DNA of 64,000 nucleotides, from positions 3,579,001 through 3,643,000 of the forward strand of contig CP113055.1 of the NCBI GenBank assembly GCA_026625625.1, given 5' to 3'. Numbering within the stretch: position 1 is the first letter of the stretch; each line of letters begins with the position of its first letter. Below the pieces are notes generated by a model that was not told the origin of the DNA, did not search any database, and saw only the letters and a program-made list of their open reading frames with translations. The translations under genes were made by a program, and so were the position numbers. Shown piece after piece: positions 47,462 through 57,158 of the stretch. This DNA is from Blastomonas sp. SL216 (GTDB taxonomy: Bacteria; Pseudomonadota; Alphaproteobacteria; Sphingomonadales; Sphingomonadaceae).

Positions 47462-49855
47462 TCAGACGATTTCGAGAGTGACGGTTTGCAGGTTGCGGCT
47501 GTCCGGTCCGGTCATGATGTCGAACAGGCCGGGCTCGACCACCTCGCGCATTTCGTCGTTCCAGATTGAGAAGGTGTCGGCATCGAGCGCGATCTCGACG
47601 GTGTGGCGCTCGCCGGGCCTCAGCGTCACGCGCTGGAAGCCCTTGAGCACCTTGAGCGGTTGGGTCACCGAGGCGACCTGATCGCGGATATAGAGCTGGA
47701 CGACCTCGTCGCCCTCGCGGTTGCCAACATTCGTGACATCGACTGAAACGGTGACGTCTGCGCCCTTTCCGATCCGGGCGGCGGACAGCCGAGGTGGGCT
47801 GAGCTCGAACCGGGTGTAACTGAGCCCATGGCCGAAGGGGAAAAGCGGGTCGGTGGTGTCGAACAGATAGCCGCGCCGCGCCGAGGGCTTGGCATCATAG
47901 AAAACCGGAAGCTGGCCGACATGCCGGGCCACGGTGACTGGCAGCTTGCCGCCGGGATTGACGTCGCCGAACAGCGCCGCCGCCATCGCGTGTCCGCCCT
48001 GCTGGCCCATATACCAGCATTCCAGCAGCGCATTGGCCTGCTCGGCCACGGTCGGCCAGGAGGGCGGGCGACCATTGATCGCGACCACGACGACAGGCTT
48101 GCCGGTTGCCTTCATCGCCTGGAACAGCGCGTTCTGTTCGCCGACAAGGTCCAGGCTGGTGCGATCGCCCAAATGGTTCCTGGCAAAGCCTTCGCGGCTC
48201 GTCTGCTCGGTATCGCCGATGGCGAGCAGGATGACGTCGCAGGTTTTGGCGACCTCGGCGGCCTCGGCGATGAGCTGGCGGTTCTTCACCGGGTCGGCGA
48301 GCAGGATTTCGTTTGCGGAACGGTCCTCGCTCTGGGTGATGAATACGCCCTGAGCGAACAGGACCTCGGCCTTGCCCTCCAGCCGCGTCTTCACGCCTTC
48401 GAGCAGTGACACCGGATTGGTCGGTAACGAGGAATAGCCGCCGAGCCGGGCAATCGCTGCATTGGGGCCGATAACCGCGACACGCTTTTGGGCACCGGGC
48501 TTCAGCGGCAGCGTGCCGTCGTTGGTAAGCAGGGTGATGGCCTTTTCGGCAGAACGGCGTGCCAGGGCCAGCGCCTCGGCATTTGCGGTGAGCGTGGCTG
48601 CCGCGCGGGCATCGACCGGTCCGGCCTCGAACAGCCCGGCCCGGAACTTCAAGGCGAGCATCCGTTGGCAGGCAAGATCGACCAGCGCCATTGGAACCTT
48701 GCCCGCACGCACTTGATCCGCCAGCGAGCGGTATGCCTCGCCATCGGGCAAGTCGCTGTCCACGCCGGCGATCAGCGCCAGCCGAGCGGCCGCCGCCAGA
48801 TCGGGCGCGACATGGTGCAGCGTAGCAAGCTCGCCAATGGCGGCATAATCGCTGACGATCAGGCCATCAAAACCCCATTCGCCGCGCAGGATGTCGTTCA
48901 GCAGCCAGCGATTGGCATGGCTCGGCACGCCATCGATCTCGTTATAGGACGGCATGACCGCCGCAATGCCGGTGCGCCGGACAATCTTGCGGAAGGGCGG
49001 GAAGAACCGTTCACGCAGCTCACGCTCGGCGAGCGGGGCAGGGGCGACATTCTCGCCGCTCTCGGGCTGGCCATGCCCGGTCATGTGCTTGAGCGTCGCA
49101 AAAACCTTGCCAGGGCCCAGAATCTTGCTGCGTCCCTGAAGCCCAAGCACCGCGGCTATGCCCATTTCCCCGCACAGATACGGGTCTTCGCCAAAGGTCT
49201 CCTCGATCCGGCCCCAGCGTGGATCACGCGCGATATCGACCACGGGCGACAGCGCCAAGAGACTGCCATGCGCGCGCATTTCGCGGCCGATCACGGCGCT
49301 GACCTTCTGCATCAGGTTGCGGTCAAATGTGCTGGCCAGACCGATCGCCTGCGGAAAGCTGGTGGCGGTCGGCGCCATATAGCCGTGCAGGCATTCCTCG
49401 TGGAACAGGATCGGAATGCCCAGCCGCGTCGATCGCGCCCAGCTCTGCGCGGCATTGATGAAGGCGATCGTGTTGGCGGGCGCGCGCCAGCGACCCGTGT
49501 TTTCCGCCGGGTTGTTGTTGGCCGTTGCCGCACCACCCTTGTCCGAAGGGCGGGCGATCTGGCCGATGCCGTGCGGATAGGCGGCGGATGCCTTTGCCGG
49601 GTCGAAGGCAAGGTCTGCGTCCATGACATCGCGCTTGGTCCGCGACAGCGTGATCAGCTGCGCGACCTTTTCGTCCAGCGTCATGCGCGACAAAAGATCG
49701 TCTACCCGCAGGTCGATGGGGGCCGTGGGGTCGCGATAGATGGGGGTGGCCGCCCGGGCCGCCACCGGCATCATCGCCAGCAGCGATACCGAGCCGCTCC
49801 ACAGGAACAGGTCGCGACGGGTTGCGCTGACTCCCTTGTTCGTTGTCCGCTTCAT
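47462..49855 (-). CDS. exported glycoside hydrolase family 3 beta-xylosidase/beta-glucosidase
   Basis: A 797-residue GH3 enzyme with a Tat-type signal ([20 protein letters not shown]). The TIM barrel has [31 protein letters not shown] and the nucleophile Asp in [15 protein letters not shown] near residue 325. The alpha/beta sandwich ([19 protein letters not shown]) carries the acid region, and a C-terminal fibronectin-III-like domain ([16 protein letters not shown] to the end) completes it. The start at 49855 follows GGGAGAG; a longer frame to 50005 would cross the operator. It heads a four-gene unit and diverges from GH67, so xylosidase action on xylo-oligosaccharides is most likely. Confidence 0.9.
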   Translation of the reverse strand: MKRTTNKGVSATRRDLFLWSGSVSLLAMMPVAARAATPIYRDPTAPIDLRVDDLLSRMTLDEKVAQLITLSRTKRDVMDADLAFDPAKASAAYPHGIGQIARPSDKGGAATANNNPAENTGRWRAPANTIAFINAAQSWARSTRLGIPILFHEECLHGYMAPTATSFPQAIGLASTFDRNLMQKVSAVIGREMRAHGSLLALSPVVDIARDPRWGRIEETFGEDPYLCGEMGIAAVLGLQGRSKILGPGKVFATLKHMTGHGQPESGENVAPAPLAERELRERFFPPFRKIVRRTGIAAVMPSYNEIDGVPSHANRWLLNDILRGEWGFDGLIVSDYAAIGELATLHHVAPDLAAAARLALIAGVDSDLPDGEAYRSLADQVRAGKVPMALVDLACQRMLALKFRAGLFEAGPVDARAAATLTANAEALALARRSAEKAITLLTNDGTLPLKPGAQKRVAVIGPNAAIARLGGYSSLPTNPVSLLEGVKTRLEGKAEVLFAQGVFITQSEDRSANEILLADPVKNRQLIAEAAEVAKTCDVILLAIGDTEQTSREGFARNHLGDRTSLDLVGEQNALFQAMKATGKPVVVVAINGRPPSWPTVAEQANALLECWYMGQQGGHAMAAALFGDVNPGGKLPVTVARHVGQLPVFYDAKPSARRGYLFDTTDPLFPFGHGLSYTRFELSPPRLSAARIGKGADVTVSVDVTNVGNREGDEVVQLYIRDQVASVTQPLKVLKGFQRVTLRPGERHTVEIALDADTFSIWNDEMREVVEPGLFDIMTGPDSRNLQTVTLEIV

Positions 49856-49905
49856 CCGTCTCTCCCGTCCCGCAAGCTGCAACATTCTTGTTGATGTTGC
49901 TGTCG

Positions 49906-49919
49906 TGATACCGCTACCA
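49906..49919. promoter_or_regulatory. LacI-type operator candidate, copy 3 (TGATACCGCTACCA)
   Basis: TGATACCGCTACCA differs at one base from the copies at 40300 and 58308. It is centred in the 139-bp gap between divergent GH3 and GH67 genes, 51 bp from the GH3 start and 76 bp from the GH67 start, so one site could control both. Confidence 0.72.
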
Positions 49920-49994
49920 TGCACGGCACAACAAAGGCTTGTCAATGCCATTGCAAACCGCCAGCGCATCGGTGCGGCGACAGGGAGAGAGGAA

Positions 49995-52088
49995 ATGAAG
50001 CTCATTCGACGCCTGAGTTCGCTCTGGGCCTGCGCAGCGCTCGCCCTGGCTTCGCCCGCGCTTGCGGATGATGGCTATCGGCTCTGGCTGGGCAGTGCGC
50101 GCGAGCAGACCAGCCCGGTCCCGGTCGAGCTGTCGGACGATTCTCCCACCCTTCGCATTGCGGCCGAGGAGTTGCGCCGCGCCTTGCCCGCCGGATCGCG
50201 TCCGGTGTTGCTGGCGCGCGCCGACGATCCGGCGCTGGCGGGTCTGGGCATCGAGCGACAGGCGCTGGGCCTTGAGGGGTATCGCGTGCAGCGTGCCATG
50301 ATCGGCGGGCGCGAGATGACCCTGGTGACCGGCGCCACGGACATCGCGATCCTCTACGGTGCGTTCGCGGTGCTGCGGCACATGAACAGCGGGGGCGATG
50401 CGGCGGATCTCGCGCTGATCTCGGTCCCGAAGACGCGCCTACGAATCCTCAATCACTGGGACAATCTCGATGGCGCCGTGGAACGGGGCTATGCGGGCCA
50501 ATCGCTCTGGGACTGGTGGACGCTGCCCGACTTCAAGCATCCGCGCTATGCCGATTATGCCCGCGCCAATGCCTCGATCGGCATCAACGGCACGGTGCTC
50601 AACAATGTCAACGCCAAGGCACAGAGCCTGACCGCGCCTTACATCGCCAAGGCGGCGGCGCTGGCGGAAGTCTTCCGGCCTTATGGCATCAAGATCTATC
50701 TGTCGGCGCGCTTTTCTGCCCCGATCGAGATCGGGGGGCTGAAGACCGCCGATCCGCGCGATCCGGCCGTGGCGGCCTGGTGGAAGGCCAAGGCGGGCGA
50801 GATTTACCGGGCCATCCCGGACTTTGGCGGGTTTCTGGTCAAGGCCAACAGCGAAGGGCAGCCCGGCCCGCGCGATTACGGGGCCAGCCATGCCGATGGG
50901 GCCAACATGCTCGCTGCGGCGGTCAAGCCGCATGGCGGGATCGTCATGTGGCGCGCCTTTGTCTATGCCGACACGGACCCGGAGGACCGCGCCAAACAGG
51001 CCTATACCGAATTCAAGCCGCTAGACGGCCAGTTCGCCGACAATGTGCTGGTGCAGGTCAAGAACGGCGCGATCGACTTTCAGCCACGCGAACCCTTTCA
51101 CCCGCTGTTCGGCGCGATGCCGAAGACACCGCTGATTGCCGAATTCCAGATCACCAAGGAATATCTCGGCTTTGCCACGCATCTGGCCTATCTGGGGCCG
51201 CTGTTCGAGGAGGTGCTGGATGCACCGACCGGCGTCAGGCGCGGCGAAACGGTGGCGTCGGTGATCACCGACAAGGCCGATGGCCAGGCGCTCAGCGGCA
51301 TGGCCGGGGTCGCGAATATCGGTCGCGACCGCGACTGGTCAGGCAGCACGTTCAACCAGGCCAACTGGTATGTGTTCGGTCGTCTCGCCTGGGACCCTGC
51401 GCTTTCGTCTCAAGCGCTTGCGCGCGAATGGGCGGCACAGACCTTTGGCGATGACCCGGTCGTCATCGACACGGTGGTCGCCATGATGATGCGCTCGCGC
51501 GAGGCGGTGGTCGACTATACCGGCCCGCTGGGCCTGGCCCATCTGTTTGCCACCGGCCACCATTATGGCCCTGGCCCCTGGGTGTCCGATCTGGCGCGAC
51601 CCGAATGGAACCCGGTCTATTACCACCGCGCCGACAAGCAGGGCATCGGCTTCGACCGCACCCGCACGGGCAGCAATGCGATCGCCCAATATGCCCCGTC
51701 CATTGCAAGGCGCTACGCCGATCCGCGCAGCACGCCGCCAGAGGAGTTGTTGTGGTTCCATCATCTGCCCTGGGATTACCGAATGGCCGACGGCAAGACC
51801 CTGTGGGAGGAACTGGTGCGCCGCTATGATCGCGGAGTGGCCGAGGTCGCAGCGATGCGCGAACAATGGGCAACGCTCAAGCCCAGGATCGACGCCGAAC
51901 GGTGGACCAAGACTGACGTGTTTCTGGCCGTGCAGCACAGAGAGGCGCAGTGGTGGCGCGATGCGAGCCTGGCTTACTGGAGGTCGATCAACGGTCTTGC
52001 CCTGCCAGCGGGATCAAAAGCGCCGGAACACAGCCTGGAACATTACAAGCAGATGCGCTTTCCGTTCGCTCCGGGCAATCCGCATTGA
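49995..52088 (+). CDS. exported alpha-glucuronidase, glycoside hydrolase family 67
   Basis: Releases (4-O-methyl)glucuronic acid from the end of glucurono-xylo-oligosaccharides. The 697-residue protein has a signal peptide (residues 1-25, ASPALA) and the three GH67 domains. The proposed acid Glu is in VKANSEGQPGPRDYGA. The two catalytic carboxylates match the Asp of AIDFQPREPFHPLFGA and the Glu of IAEFQITKEYLG, as in Cellvibrio GlcA67A. LRILNHWDNLDGAVERGYAG is another family block. GAGAGAGG precedes ATG 49995. It diverges from the GH3 gene and converges with a ThuA-domain gene. Export of this usually intracellular family to the periplasm fits import of oligomers by the TonB receptor. Confidence 0.92.
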   Translation: MKLIRRLSSLWACAALALASPALADDGYRLWLGSAREQTSPVPVELSDDSPTLRIAAEELRRALPAGSRPVLLARADDPALAGLGIERQALGLEGYRVQRAMIGGREMTLVTGATDIAILYGAFAVLRHMNSGGDAADLALISVPKTRLRILNHWDNLDGAVERGYAGQSLWDWWTLPDFKHPRYADYARANASIGINGTVLNNVNAKAQSLTAPYIAKAAALAEVFRPYGIKIYLSARFSAPIEIGGLKTADPRDPAVAAWWKAKAGEIYRAIPDFGGFLVKANSEGQPGPRDYGASHADGANMLAAAVKPHGGIVMWRAFVYADTDPEDRAKQAYTEFKPLDGQFADNVLVQVKNGAIDFQPREPFHPLFGAMPKTPLIAEFQITKEYLGFATHLAYLGPLFEEVLDAPTGVRRGETVASVITDKADGQALSGMAGVANIGRDRDWSGSTFNQANWYVFGRLAWDPALSSQALAREWAAQTFGDDPVVIDTVVAMMMRSREAVVDYTGPLGLAHLFATGHHYGPGPWVSDLARPEWNPVYYHRADKQGIGFDRTRTGSNAIAQYAPSIARRYADPRSTPPEELLWFHHLPWDYRMADGKTLWEELVRRYDRGVAEVAAMREQWATLKPRIDAERWTKTDVFLAVQHREAQWWRDASLAYWRSINGLALPAGSKAPEHSLEHYKQMRFPFAPGNPH

Positions 52089-52092
52089 ACCG

Positions 52093-52899
52093 TCAGCAGC
52101 GCTTGCCCGCCGCCCATTCGATCGCGTTCCCGATGAGCCTGCGATGCAGCGGTTCGGCATAGCTTTGCGCTTGATGGCCCAGCGCCGAGAAGATCGATCG
52201 CCCCCGCGCCACGCACCGGGTCCAGACGATGGGATGGCTTGCGCCCATCCGCTGCTCGGGTGCGGGACGATAGCTGGCCTCGTCAAGCGTCGCCACAATG
52301 CGGGTGTTCTGGCCCGTCGGCACCCTGTCAAAGGCGTACCATTCTTCGGTGCGCGTCCATTTTGCCGGGATACCGCGCATGACCTTGTGCCGCGGCGTGG
52401 TGACATGGATGTCGCCTTGCTGGAACTGGTCGGGCTTGGATGTGTGCCCGATGAATTGGACGCCCAGCAGCGCGTTGCGATACCAGGGCCAGTCGTAATG
52501 ATGGTCGCCGCCCGCTCCGTGCAGCAAAACCACGCCGCCGCCACCTTCCACCCATTGCCGAAAGGCGGTGCGCTGGCTCTCGGTAAAGATGTTGCCGCTG
52601 GTCGAATTGAGCACCACCACCTTGAACTGCGCCAGGTCGCGCGGGTTCATGACGGCAGCATTCTCCGTGGCGAAGACATCCCGCCCGCCGTCCTTGACAA
52701 TCTCCTGGATCGCAATGGTGGCTGCCACGATCTGCTCGTCATCCCGGTAGCCGTTCGTCTTGGACAGCACCAGTACGGCACCACGCTTCAACGGTGGCAG
52801 CGGGGGAGAGGCTTCGTCCATCACCGGGGTCGGCCAGTATTTCGGATTCTTGACATAGGGGACAGGTTGCAGCGCGAGCGCCAGCAGCAGTTCGATCAT
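52093..52899 (-). CDS. ThuA-like domain protein of unknown role
   Basis: A 268-residue protein of the ThuA (trehalose utilisation) fold, a class I glutamine-amidotransferase-like sandwich. A short hydrophobic N-terminus (MIELLLALALQPV) may be a signal peptide. Conserved blocks are RGAVLVLSKTNGYRDDEQI, FKVVVLNSTSGNIF, GGGGVVLLHGAGGDHHYDWPWY and DGSR-like TRTEEWYAFDR. No enzyme activity is established for the family, which recurs in sugar loci. It ends five bases from the GH67 stop, convergent, and diverges from lacI across 83 bp. ATG 52899 is preceded by AAAGGCGAG. Confidence 0.75.
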   Translation of the reverse strand: MIELLLALALQPVPYVKNPKYWPTPVMDEASPPLPPLKRGAVLVLSKTNGYRDDEQIVAATIAIQEIVKDGGRDVFATENAAVMNPRDLAQFKVVVLNSTSGNIFTESQRTAFRQWVEGGGGVVLLHGAGGDHHYDWPWYRNALLGVQFIGHTSKPDQFQQGDIHVTTPRHKVMRGIPAKWTRTEEWYAFDRVPTGQNTRIVATLDEASYRPAPEQRMGASHPIVWTRCVARGRSIFSALGHQAQSYAEPLHRRLIGNAIEWAAGKRC

Positions 52900-52982
52900 A
52901 TCTCGCCTTTCAAGAGCACCGGGGTTATTGCGCGCAGAACGGCCCGCCAGCCCAGGGGCCGTTTCGATCCGAAGGACCAAGC

Positions 52983-54056
52983 ATGAGAGCAAGTCGCGGC
53001 CCGCGCCGCCAGCGCAACGTTCCCACGATCAGCGATGTGGCGGCGCATGCGGGTGTGTCGCCCATGACGGTAAGCCGCGTCATCAATGGCGAAACCAATG
53101 TTCGGGCAGAGACCAGACGCAAGGTGGAAGAGGCGATCGCGGCTCTCAATTATGCTCCCAATGCTGCAGCACGGACCTTGGCGGGCGGGGATGACATCCG
53201 CATCGGATTGCTCCACTCGAACCCGTCGTTCGCCTATCTGAGCGAGTTTCTGGTCGGCAGTCTCGATCAGGCCAGCCGCAGCAACGTCCATCTCGTTGTC
53301 GAGAAATGTGATGAGGACCGGGGCGGCGAGGCGGCCGTGGACCATCTGTTGCGCGGTCGCATCGACGGCGTGGTCCTGCCACCACCGCTCAGCGATTCCA
53401 TGCCGATTCTGACCGCGCTGGAAGACCGGGGCATCCCGGTGGTGGCGGTCGCCACCGGCCGGGCGCCGGATTGGGCGATGTCGGTGAGGATCGACGATCG
53501 CCGCGCGGCGGAGGACATGACCCGGCATCTGGTGCAGCTTGGCCATGTGCGCATCGGCTTTATCTCCGGCAATCCGAACCAGACCGCCAGTGCCGAACGG
53601 CTGGAAGGCTATCGTGCCGCGATGCTGGAAGCTGGACTCGCGTTCGCGGATGAACTGGTGGCAGAGGGCATGTTCACCTATCGCTCTGGCCTGGATGCAG
53701 CAGAACAGCTCTTGTCTCTGGAAAACCCGCCGACAGCGATATTTGCGGCCAACGACGACATGGCAGCGGCGACGGTCGCCATCGCGCACCGTCAAGGCCT
53801 GGATGTGCCGGGCGACCTGACGGTTTGCGGGTTTGACGACACCGCGCTGGCGACCACCATCTGGCCCGAACTGACCACCATCCGCCAGCCGGTGCTGGAA
53901 ATGTCGCGCCAGGCCATCGAACTGCTGGTCCGCAAGATCCGCGAGAGCCAGGCGAGCAGCGTGGACTGTCCCAACATCCTTGCAGATTACGAGCTGATCC
54001 GCAGACAGTCGGACGCGGCCCCGCGCCGCCGTCCGACGGTGCGCAAGCCGCGCTGA
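52983..54056 (+). CDS. LacI-family transcriptional regulator of the xylan/xylose genes
   Basis: A 357-residue repressor. The helix-turn-helix and hinge are at residues 14-62 (TISDVAAHAGVSPMTVSRVI, then NYAPNAAARTLAG). A periplasmic-binding-protein-like sensor domain follows (IRIGLLHSNPSFAYLSEFL, GHVRIGFISGNPNQTAS, AIFAANDDMAAATVAIAHR, GDLTVCGFDDTALATTIWPE). LacI proteins with YxPN hinges bind palindromes centred on CG, consistent with the TGRTASCGCTAYCA sites at four promoters here. The ligand may be xylose or an oligosaccharide, as for XylR of Caulobacter. It is monocistronic; its end is 12 bp from the convergent sugar porter. Confidence 0.9.
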   Translation: MRASRGPRRQRNVPTISDVAAHAGVSPMTVSRVINGETNVRAETRRKVEEAIAALNYAPNAAARTLAGGDDIRIGLLHSNPSFAYLSEFLVGSLDQASRSNVHLVVEKCDEDRGGEAAVDHLLRGRIDGVVLPPPLSDSMPILTALEDRGIPVVAVATGRAPDWAMSVRIDDRRAAEDMTRHLVQLGHVRIGFISGNPNQTASAERLEGYRAAMLEAGLAFADELVAEGMFTYRSGLDAAEQLLSLENPPTAIFAANDDMAAATVAIAHRQGLDVPGDLTVCGFDDTALATTIWPELTTIRQPVLEMSRQAIELLVRKIRESQASSVDCPNILADYELIRRQSDAAPRRRPTVRKPR

Positions 54057-54067
54057 CCGCAAGGCCA

Positions 54068-55489
54068 TCAGCCGGCCATGTCTTCCAGCTCGATGCCACG
54101 GGTTTCGACCACCATCTTGCGGACGAAGAAGAACGAAATCCCCGCAAAAAGGGCATAGCCCATATAGGTGACGGCAAGCCCGGGTGAGGCGGCCAGCGAC
54201 GGGAAACTCACCGATATGGCGGCATTGGCGATCCACTGCGCAAAACCGGCCACTGCCAGGCCCGACCCGCGGATCTGGTTGGGGAACATTTCACCCAGCA
54301 TGACCCACATGATCGGTCCCCAGCTGAGGTTGAAGAAGATCACGTAAAGATTGGCTGAAACCAGCGCGACGACGCCATTGTTGCCAGGCAGCGAAACGCT
54401 GCCATCCGCACCGGTGACGGCGGTCGAAAACGCATAGGCGACAACGGCGAGCGTCACCGCCATGCCGGCAGAGCCGATCAGCAGCAATGGCTTGCGACCG
54501 ATGCGGTCTACCAGCAAGATGGTGGCCAGACACGCGCCGATCGAAAGGACGCCCGAAAGAATGTTGGTCTGCAGCGCATAGTCTTCGGAGAATCCGACCG
54601 CCTCCCACAGCGCCGCCCCGTAATAGAACACCACGTTGATGCCGACAAACTGCTGGAAGATCGCCAGGCCGATACCGGTCCAGACGATGGGACGGACTTT
54701 GCCAGACGCTTTGTCGACCAGGTCGGACAGGCGCGCGCGGTGCTGGTCGGCGGCAAGGCTGTTGCGGATCTCGACGACCTTGCGATCCGCTTCTGCCGCT
54801 CCGAACAGCCGTGCCAGCACCGCATGCGCGTCCGTCTCACGGCCGCGCGCAACCAGATATCGCGGGCTTTCCGGAATGACCAGAAGCGCAGCACCGTAGA
54901 TTGCGGCAGGTACTGCCTGCAGCCAGAACATCCAGCGCCAGGCCGGATAGCCCATCCAGAATTCTGCTGTCGAACCGCCTGCATATCGGGCCAGGGCAAA
55001 GTTGGCGACAAAGGCACCGGTCAGTCCGGTAATGATCATCACCTGCTGCACGCTCGACAGCCGGCCGCGGATGTTCGCAGGCGTTACCTCGGAAATGTAG
55101 ACCGGCGAGATGACGCTCGCTGCGCCAACCCCCAGACCGCCGATGATGCGTGCAATGATGAAGATGATCGACGACGATGCGGCACCGGCGAGCAGCGCGC
55201 TCGCCAGGAACAGCAGTGCCGACAGCAGCATCACGCCACGCCGACCGATGCGGTCTGCCATCCGCCCCGCTCCGAACGCGCCGATGGCCGAGCCGACCAG
55301 GATCGCGCCGACATTCACTCCGATGCCGAACTTGCCCAGGTCGAACGCGCTTTCAAGCCCCTTCTGGGTCCCGTTGATGACGCCTGAATCATAGCCGAAC
55401 ATGAAGCCGCCGATCGTTGCCACGGCGACGATTGCGATGATGAACCCGATATTGACCTGCCCCTCGCGTGGCTGCGCTACAGTCGCCAT
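54068..55489 (-). CDS. sugar porter family MFS transporter (XylE-like)
   Basis: A 473-residue 12-segment pentose or hexose:H+ symporter. Sugar-porter signatures are all present: GGFMFGYDSGVING in segment 1, GRMADRIGRRGVM, the PESPRYL motif after segment 6, GIGLAIFQQFVGINVVFYYG in segment 7 and VDRIGRKPLLLIG. It is the last gene of the xylX-B-C operon, 30 bp after xylC, so D-xylose uptake is the natural role. It is a different family from the FucP-like carrier at 38973-40268, so the locus encodes two routes for monosaccharide entry. Confidence 0.9.
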   Translation of the reverse strand: MATVAQPREGQVNIGFIIAIVAVATIGGFMFGYDSGVINGTQKGLESAFDLGKFGIGVNVGAILVGSAIGAFGAGRMADRIGRRGVMLLSALLFLASALLAGAASSSIIFIIARIIGGLGVGAASVISPVYISEVTPANIRGRLSSVQQVMIITGLTGAFVANFALARYAGGSTAEFWMGYPAWRWMFWLQAVPAAIYGAALLVIPESPRYLVARGRETDAHAVLARLFGAAEADRKVVEIRNSLAADQHRARLSDLVDKASGKVRPIVWTGIGLAIFQQFVGINVVFYYGAALWEAVGFSEDYALQTNILSGVLSIGACLATILLVDRIGRKPLLLIGSAGMAVTLAVVAYAFSTAVTGADGSVSLPGNNGVVALVSANLYVIFFNLSWGPIMWVMLGEMFPNQIRGSGLAVAGFAQWIANAAISVSFPSLAASPGLAVTYMGYALFAGISFFFVRKMVVETRGIELEDMAG

Positions 55490-55519
55490 TCTTACCTGCT
55501 CCTTGAAATTCTCTTGTTC

Positions 55520-56380
55520 TTATATGCCTGCGGGCACCACCGGCAGCCCCGTCACTCTCGGGTCGAATGCAAACAGATTGCCCGCCAGCGGCTGTGCCTC
55601 GAGCGCGCTTCGGTCAAGCCCCTTTCGCGCCGTCGTTGCATAGGCGGTCGCCAGATTGTCGCCGCCGAATGCGATCTTGGTGACATTGGCCACGGGAAAG
55701 CGCTCCACATGCATCAACCGGCCCGACGGGTCATAACGTCGCACGCCCCAGCCGCTGAAAAGTGCGACCCACAGGCAGTTTTCCGCGTCGATCACCGATC
55801 CGTCGGGATAGCCCGCACCGTCCTCGATGACGATATGCCGGACCGGCTCACCCAGCGTGCCATCCGGGTGGATCGGCACCGTCCAGATGGTCTTGCCCAG
55901 GGTGTCGGTGTGGTACAGGGTTTGCCCGTCTGCCGTGACGGCGGGGCCATTGGTGATGGTAACGGGGGGCAATCCGGTATCGCGGCACGCGCCCGCTTCA
56001 CAGCGGTACAGCCTGCCTGTCATCCGGGTTTCACCGTCATCCATGCTGCCGAACCAAAGCCTGCCGGCTTTGTCGGTAGCGGCATCGTTCAGCCGATTGC
56101 CGGGCAAGCGTGGCTCCGGATCGTGCAGAAGCGAAAACTGCCCGCTTGCGGGGTCAAACCGGTGCAACCCTGACTTTACCCCGGCGATCATGTCTCCGCG
56201 GACGGAAGGCAGCACCCACCCGATCTGGTCGGGCGCGTCCCAATGCCGACTGCTGCCATCCTCAGGGCAGAAGCAATGCACCCGCGCCGCCTTGATGTCG
56301 ACAAACCACAGCCTGCCATCGCTCCAGACTGGCCCTTCGCCGAGTGTGGCAGCGACAGGCAGGACGGAGGACAAGGTCAT
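55520..56380 (-). CDS. xylC: SMP-30/gluconolactonase-family xylonolactonase
   Basis: Hydrolyses D-xylonolactone to D-xylonate. The 286-residue six-bladed propeller has the metal Glu in TLGEGPVWSDGRLWFVDI, RPNRLND-like GNRLNDAATDKAGRLWFGSMDD, the Asn of TITNGPAVTADG and the metal Asp of AGYPDGSVIDAENCLWVALFSG. Length matches Caulobacter XylC. ATG 56380 lies one base after the stop of the xylose dehydrogenase gene (TGA-G-ATG), showing tight coupling; the longer frame to 56566 overlaps that gene and is rejected. Confidence 0.9.
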   Translation of the reverse strand: MTLSSVLPVAATLGEGPVWSDGRLWFVDIKAARVHCFCPEDGSSRHWDAPDQIGWVLPSVRGDMIAGVKSGLHRFDPASGQFSLLHDPEPRLPGNRLNDAATDKAGRLWFGSMDDGETRMTGRLYRCEAGACRDTGLPPVTITNGPAVTADGQTLYHTDTLGKTIWTVPIHPDGTLGEPVRHIVIEDGAGYPDGSVIDAENCLWVALFSGWGVRRYDPSGRLMHVERFPVANVTKIAFGGDNLATAYATTARKGLDRSALEAQPLAGNLFAFDPRVTGLPVVPAGI

Positions 56381-56381
56381 C

Positions 56382-57158
56382 TCAGCGCCATCCGGCATCG
56401 ACAAAATACTCGTGCCCGGTGCACATCCGTCCGTCATCCGATGCGAGGAAGAGCGCCAGCGCTGCCACATCGGCCGGTTGAATGCGCTGGTTGAGACACT
56501 GGGCTGCGACGATCTCCGCTTCGGCTTGCGGCGAATACCATTTCTGCTGACGAGGAGTCTGCACATTGCCCGGTACGATTGTCGTCACGCGGATATTGTC
56601 GCGCCCCAGCTCGCGAGCCAGGCCGCGCGTCATGCCCTCGATGGCTGCCTTGGCGGTCTGGTACAGCACAAGCTCCGAAAGACCGAGATGCCAGCTGATG
56701 GATCCGAAATTGATGATCGCGCCGCCCCCCGCCTTGCGCATGGATGGCACCACAGCCTGGGCGGCGAAGAACAGGTGGCGCAAGTTGGTCGCCATCCGTT
56801 CCTCCCAATATTCCGGCGTGACATCCATTATGCTGTGGCGGTCATCATTGGCGGCATTGTTCAGCAAGATGTCGATCCCGCCGAGCTGGCTCTGCACATC
56901 GGCCAGACAGGCCCGAAGCGGCCCGATCTCGCGCAGGTCGCAATGGTGGTAGGATGCCTCCGGCAGCTGCGCGGCCAATGCTTCGCCGGCAGCATTGTCG
57001 ACATCCAGAAAAACGATCCTTGCACCCTGTTCAGCAAACCGTTCGACCAGCGCCGCGCCAATTCCGCTGGCGCCGCCAGTCACAAGCACTCGCTTGCCGG
57101 CAAGGCTTGGATAGATTGCGGTGCGGCTTTGCGCGCTGATGCATGCCTGGACCGTCAT
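56382..57158 (-). CDS. D-xylose 1-dehydrogenase, SDR family (Weimberg XylB)
   Basis: Oxidises D-xylose to xylonolactone with NAD. The 258-residue short-chain dehydrogenase aligns along its length with Caulobacter XylB: AIYPSLAGKRVLVTGGASGIG, ILLNNAANDDRH, INFGSISWHLGLSELVLYQT with catalytic Ser and Tyr and AAIEGMTRG after the Lys, and MCTGHEYFVDAGWR at the end. The start overlaps the xylX stop (ATGA). I leave the symbol empty because xylB is also used for the xylulokinase at 28794-30275. Confidence 0.93.
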   Translation of the reverse strand: MTVQACISAQSRTAIYPSLAGKRVLVTGGASGIGAALVERFAEQGARIVFLDVDNAAGEALAAQLPEASYHHCDLREIGPLRACLADVQSQLGGIDILLNNAANDDRHSIMDVTPEYWEERMATNLRHLFFAAQAVVPSMRKAGGGAIINFGSISWHLGLSELVLYQTAKAAIEGMTRGLARELGRDNIRVTTIVPGNVQTPRQQKWYSPQAEAEIVAAQCLNQRIQPADVAALALFLASDDGRMCTGHEYFVDAGWR

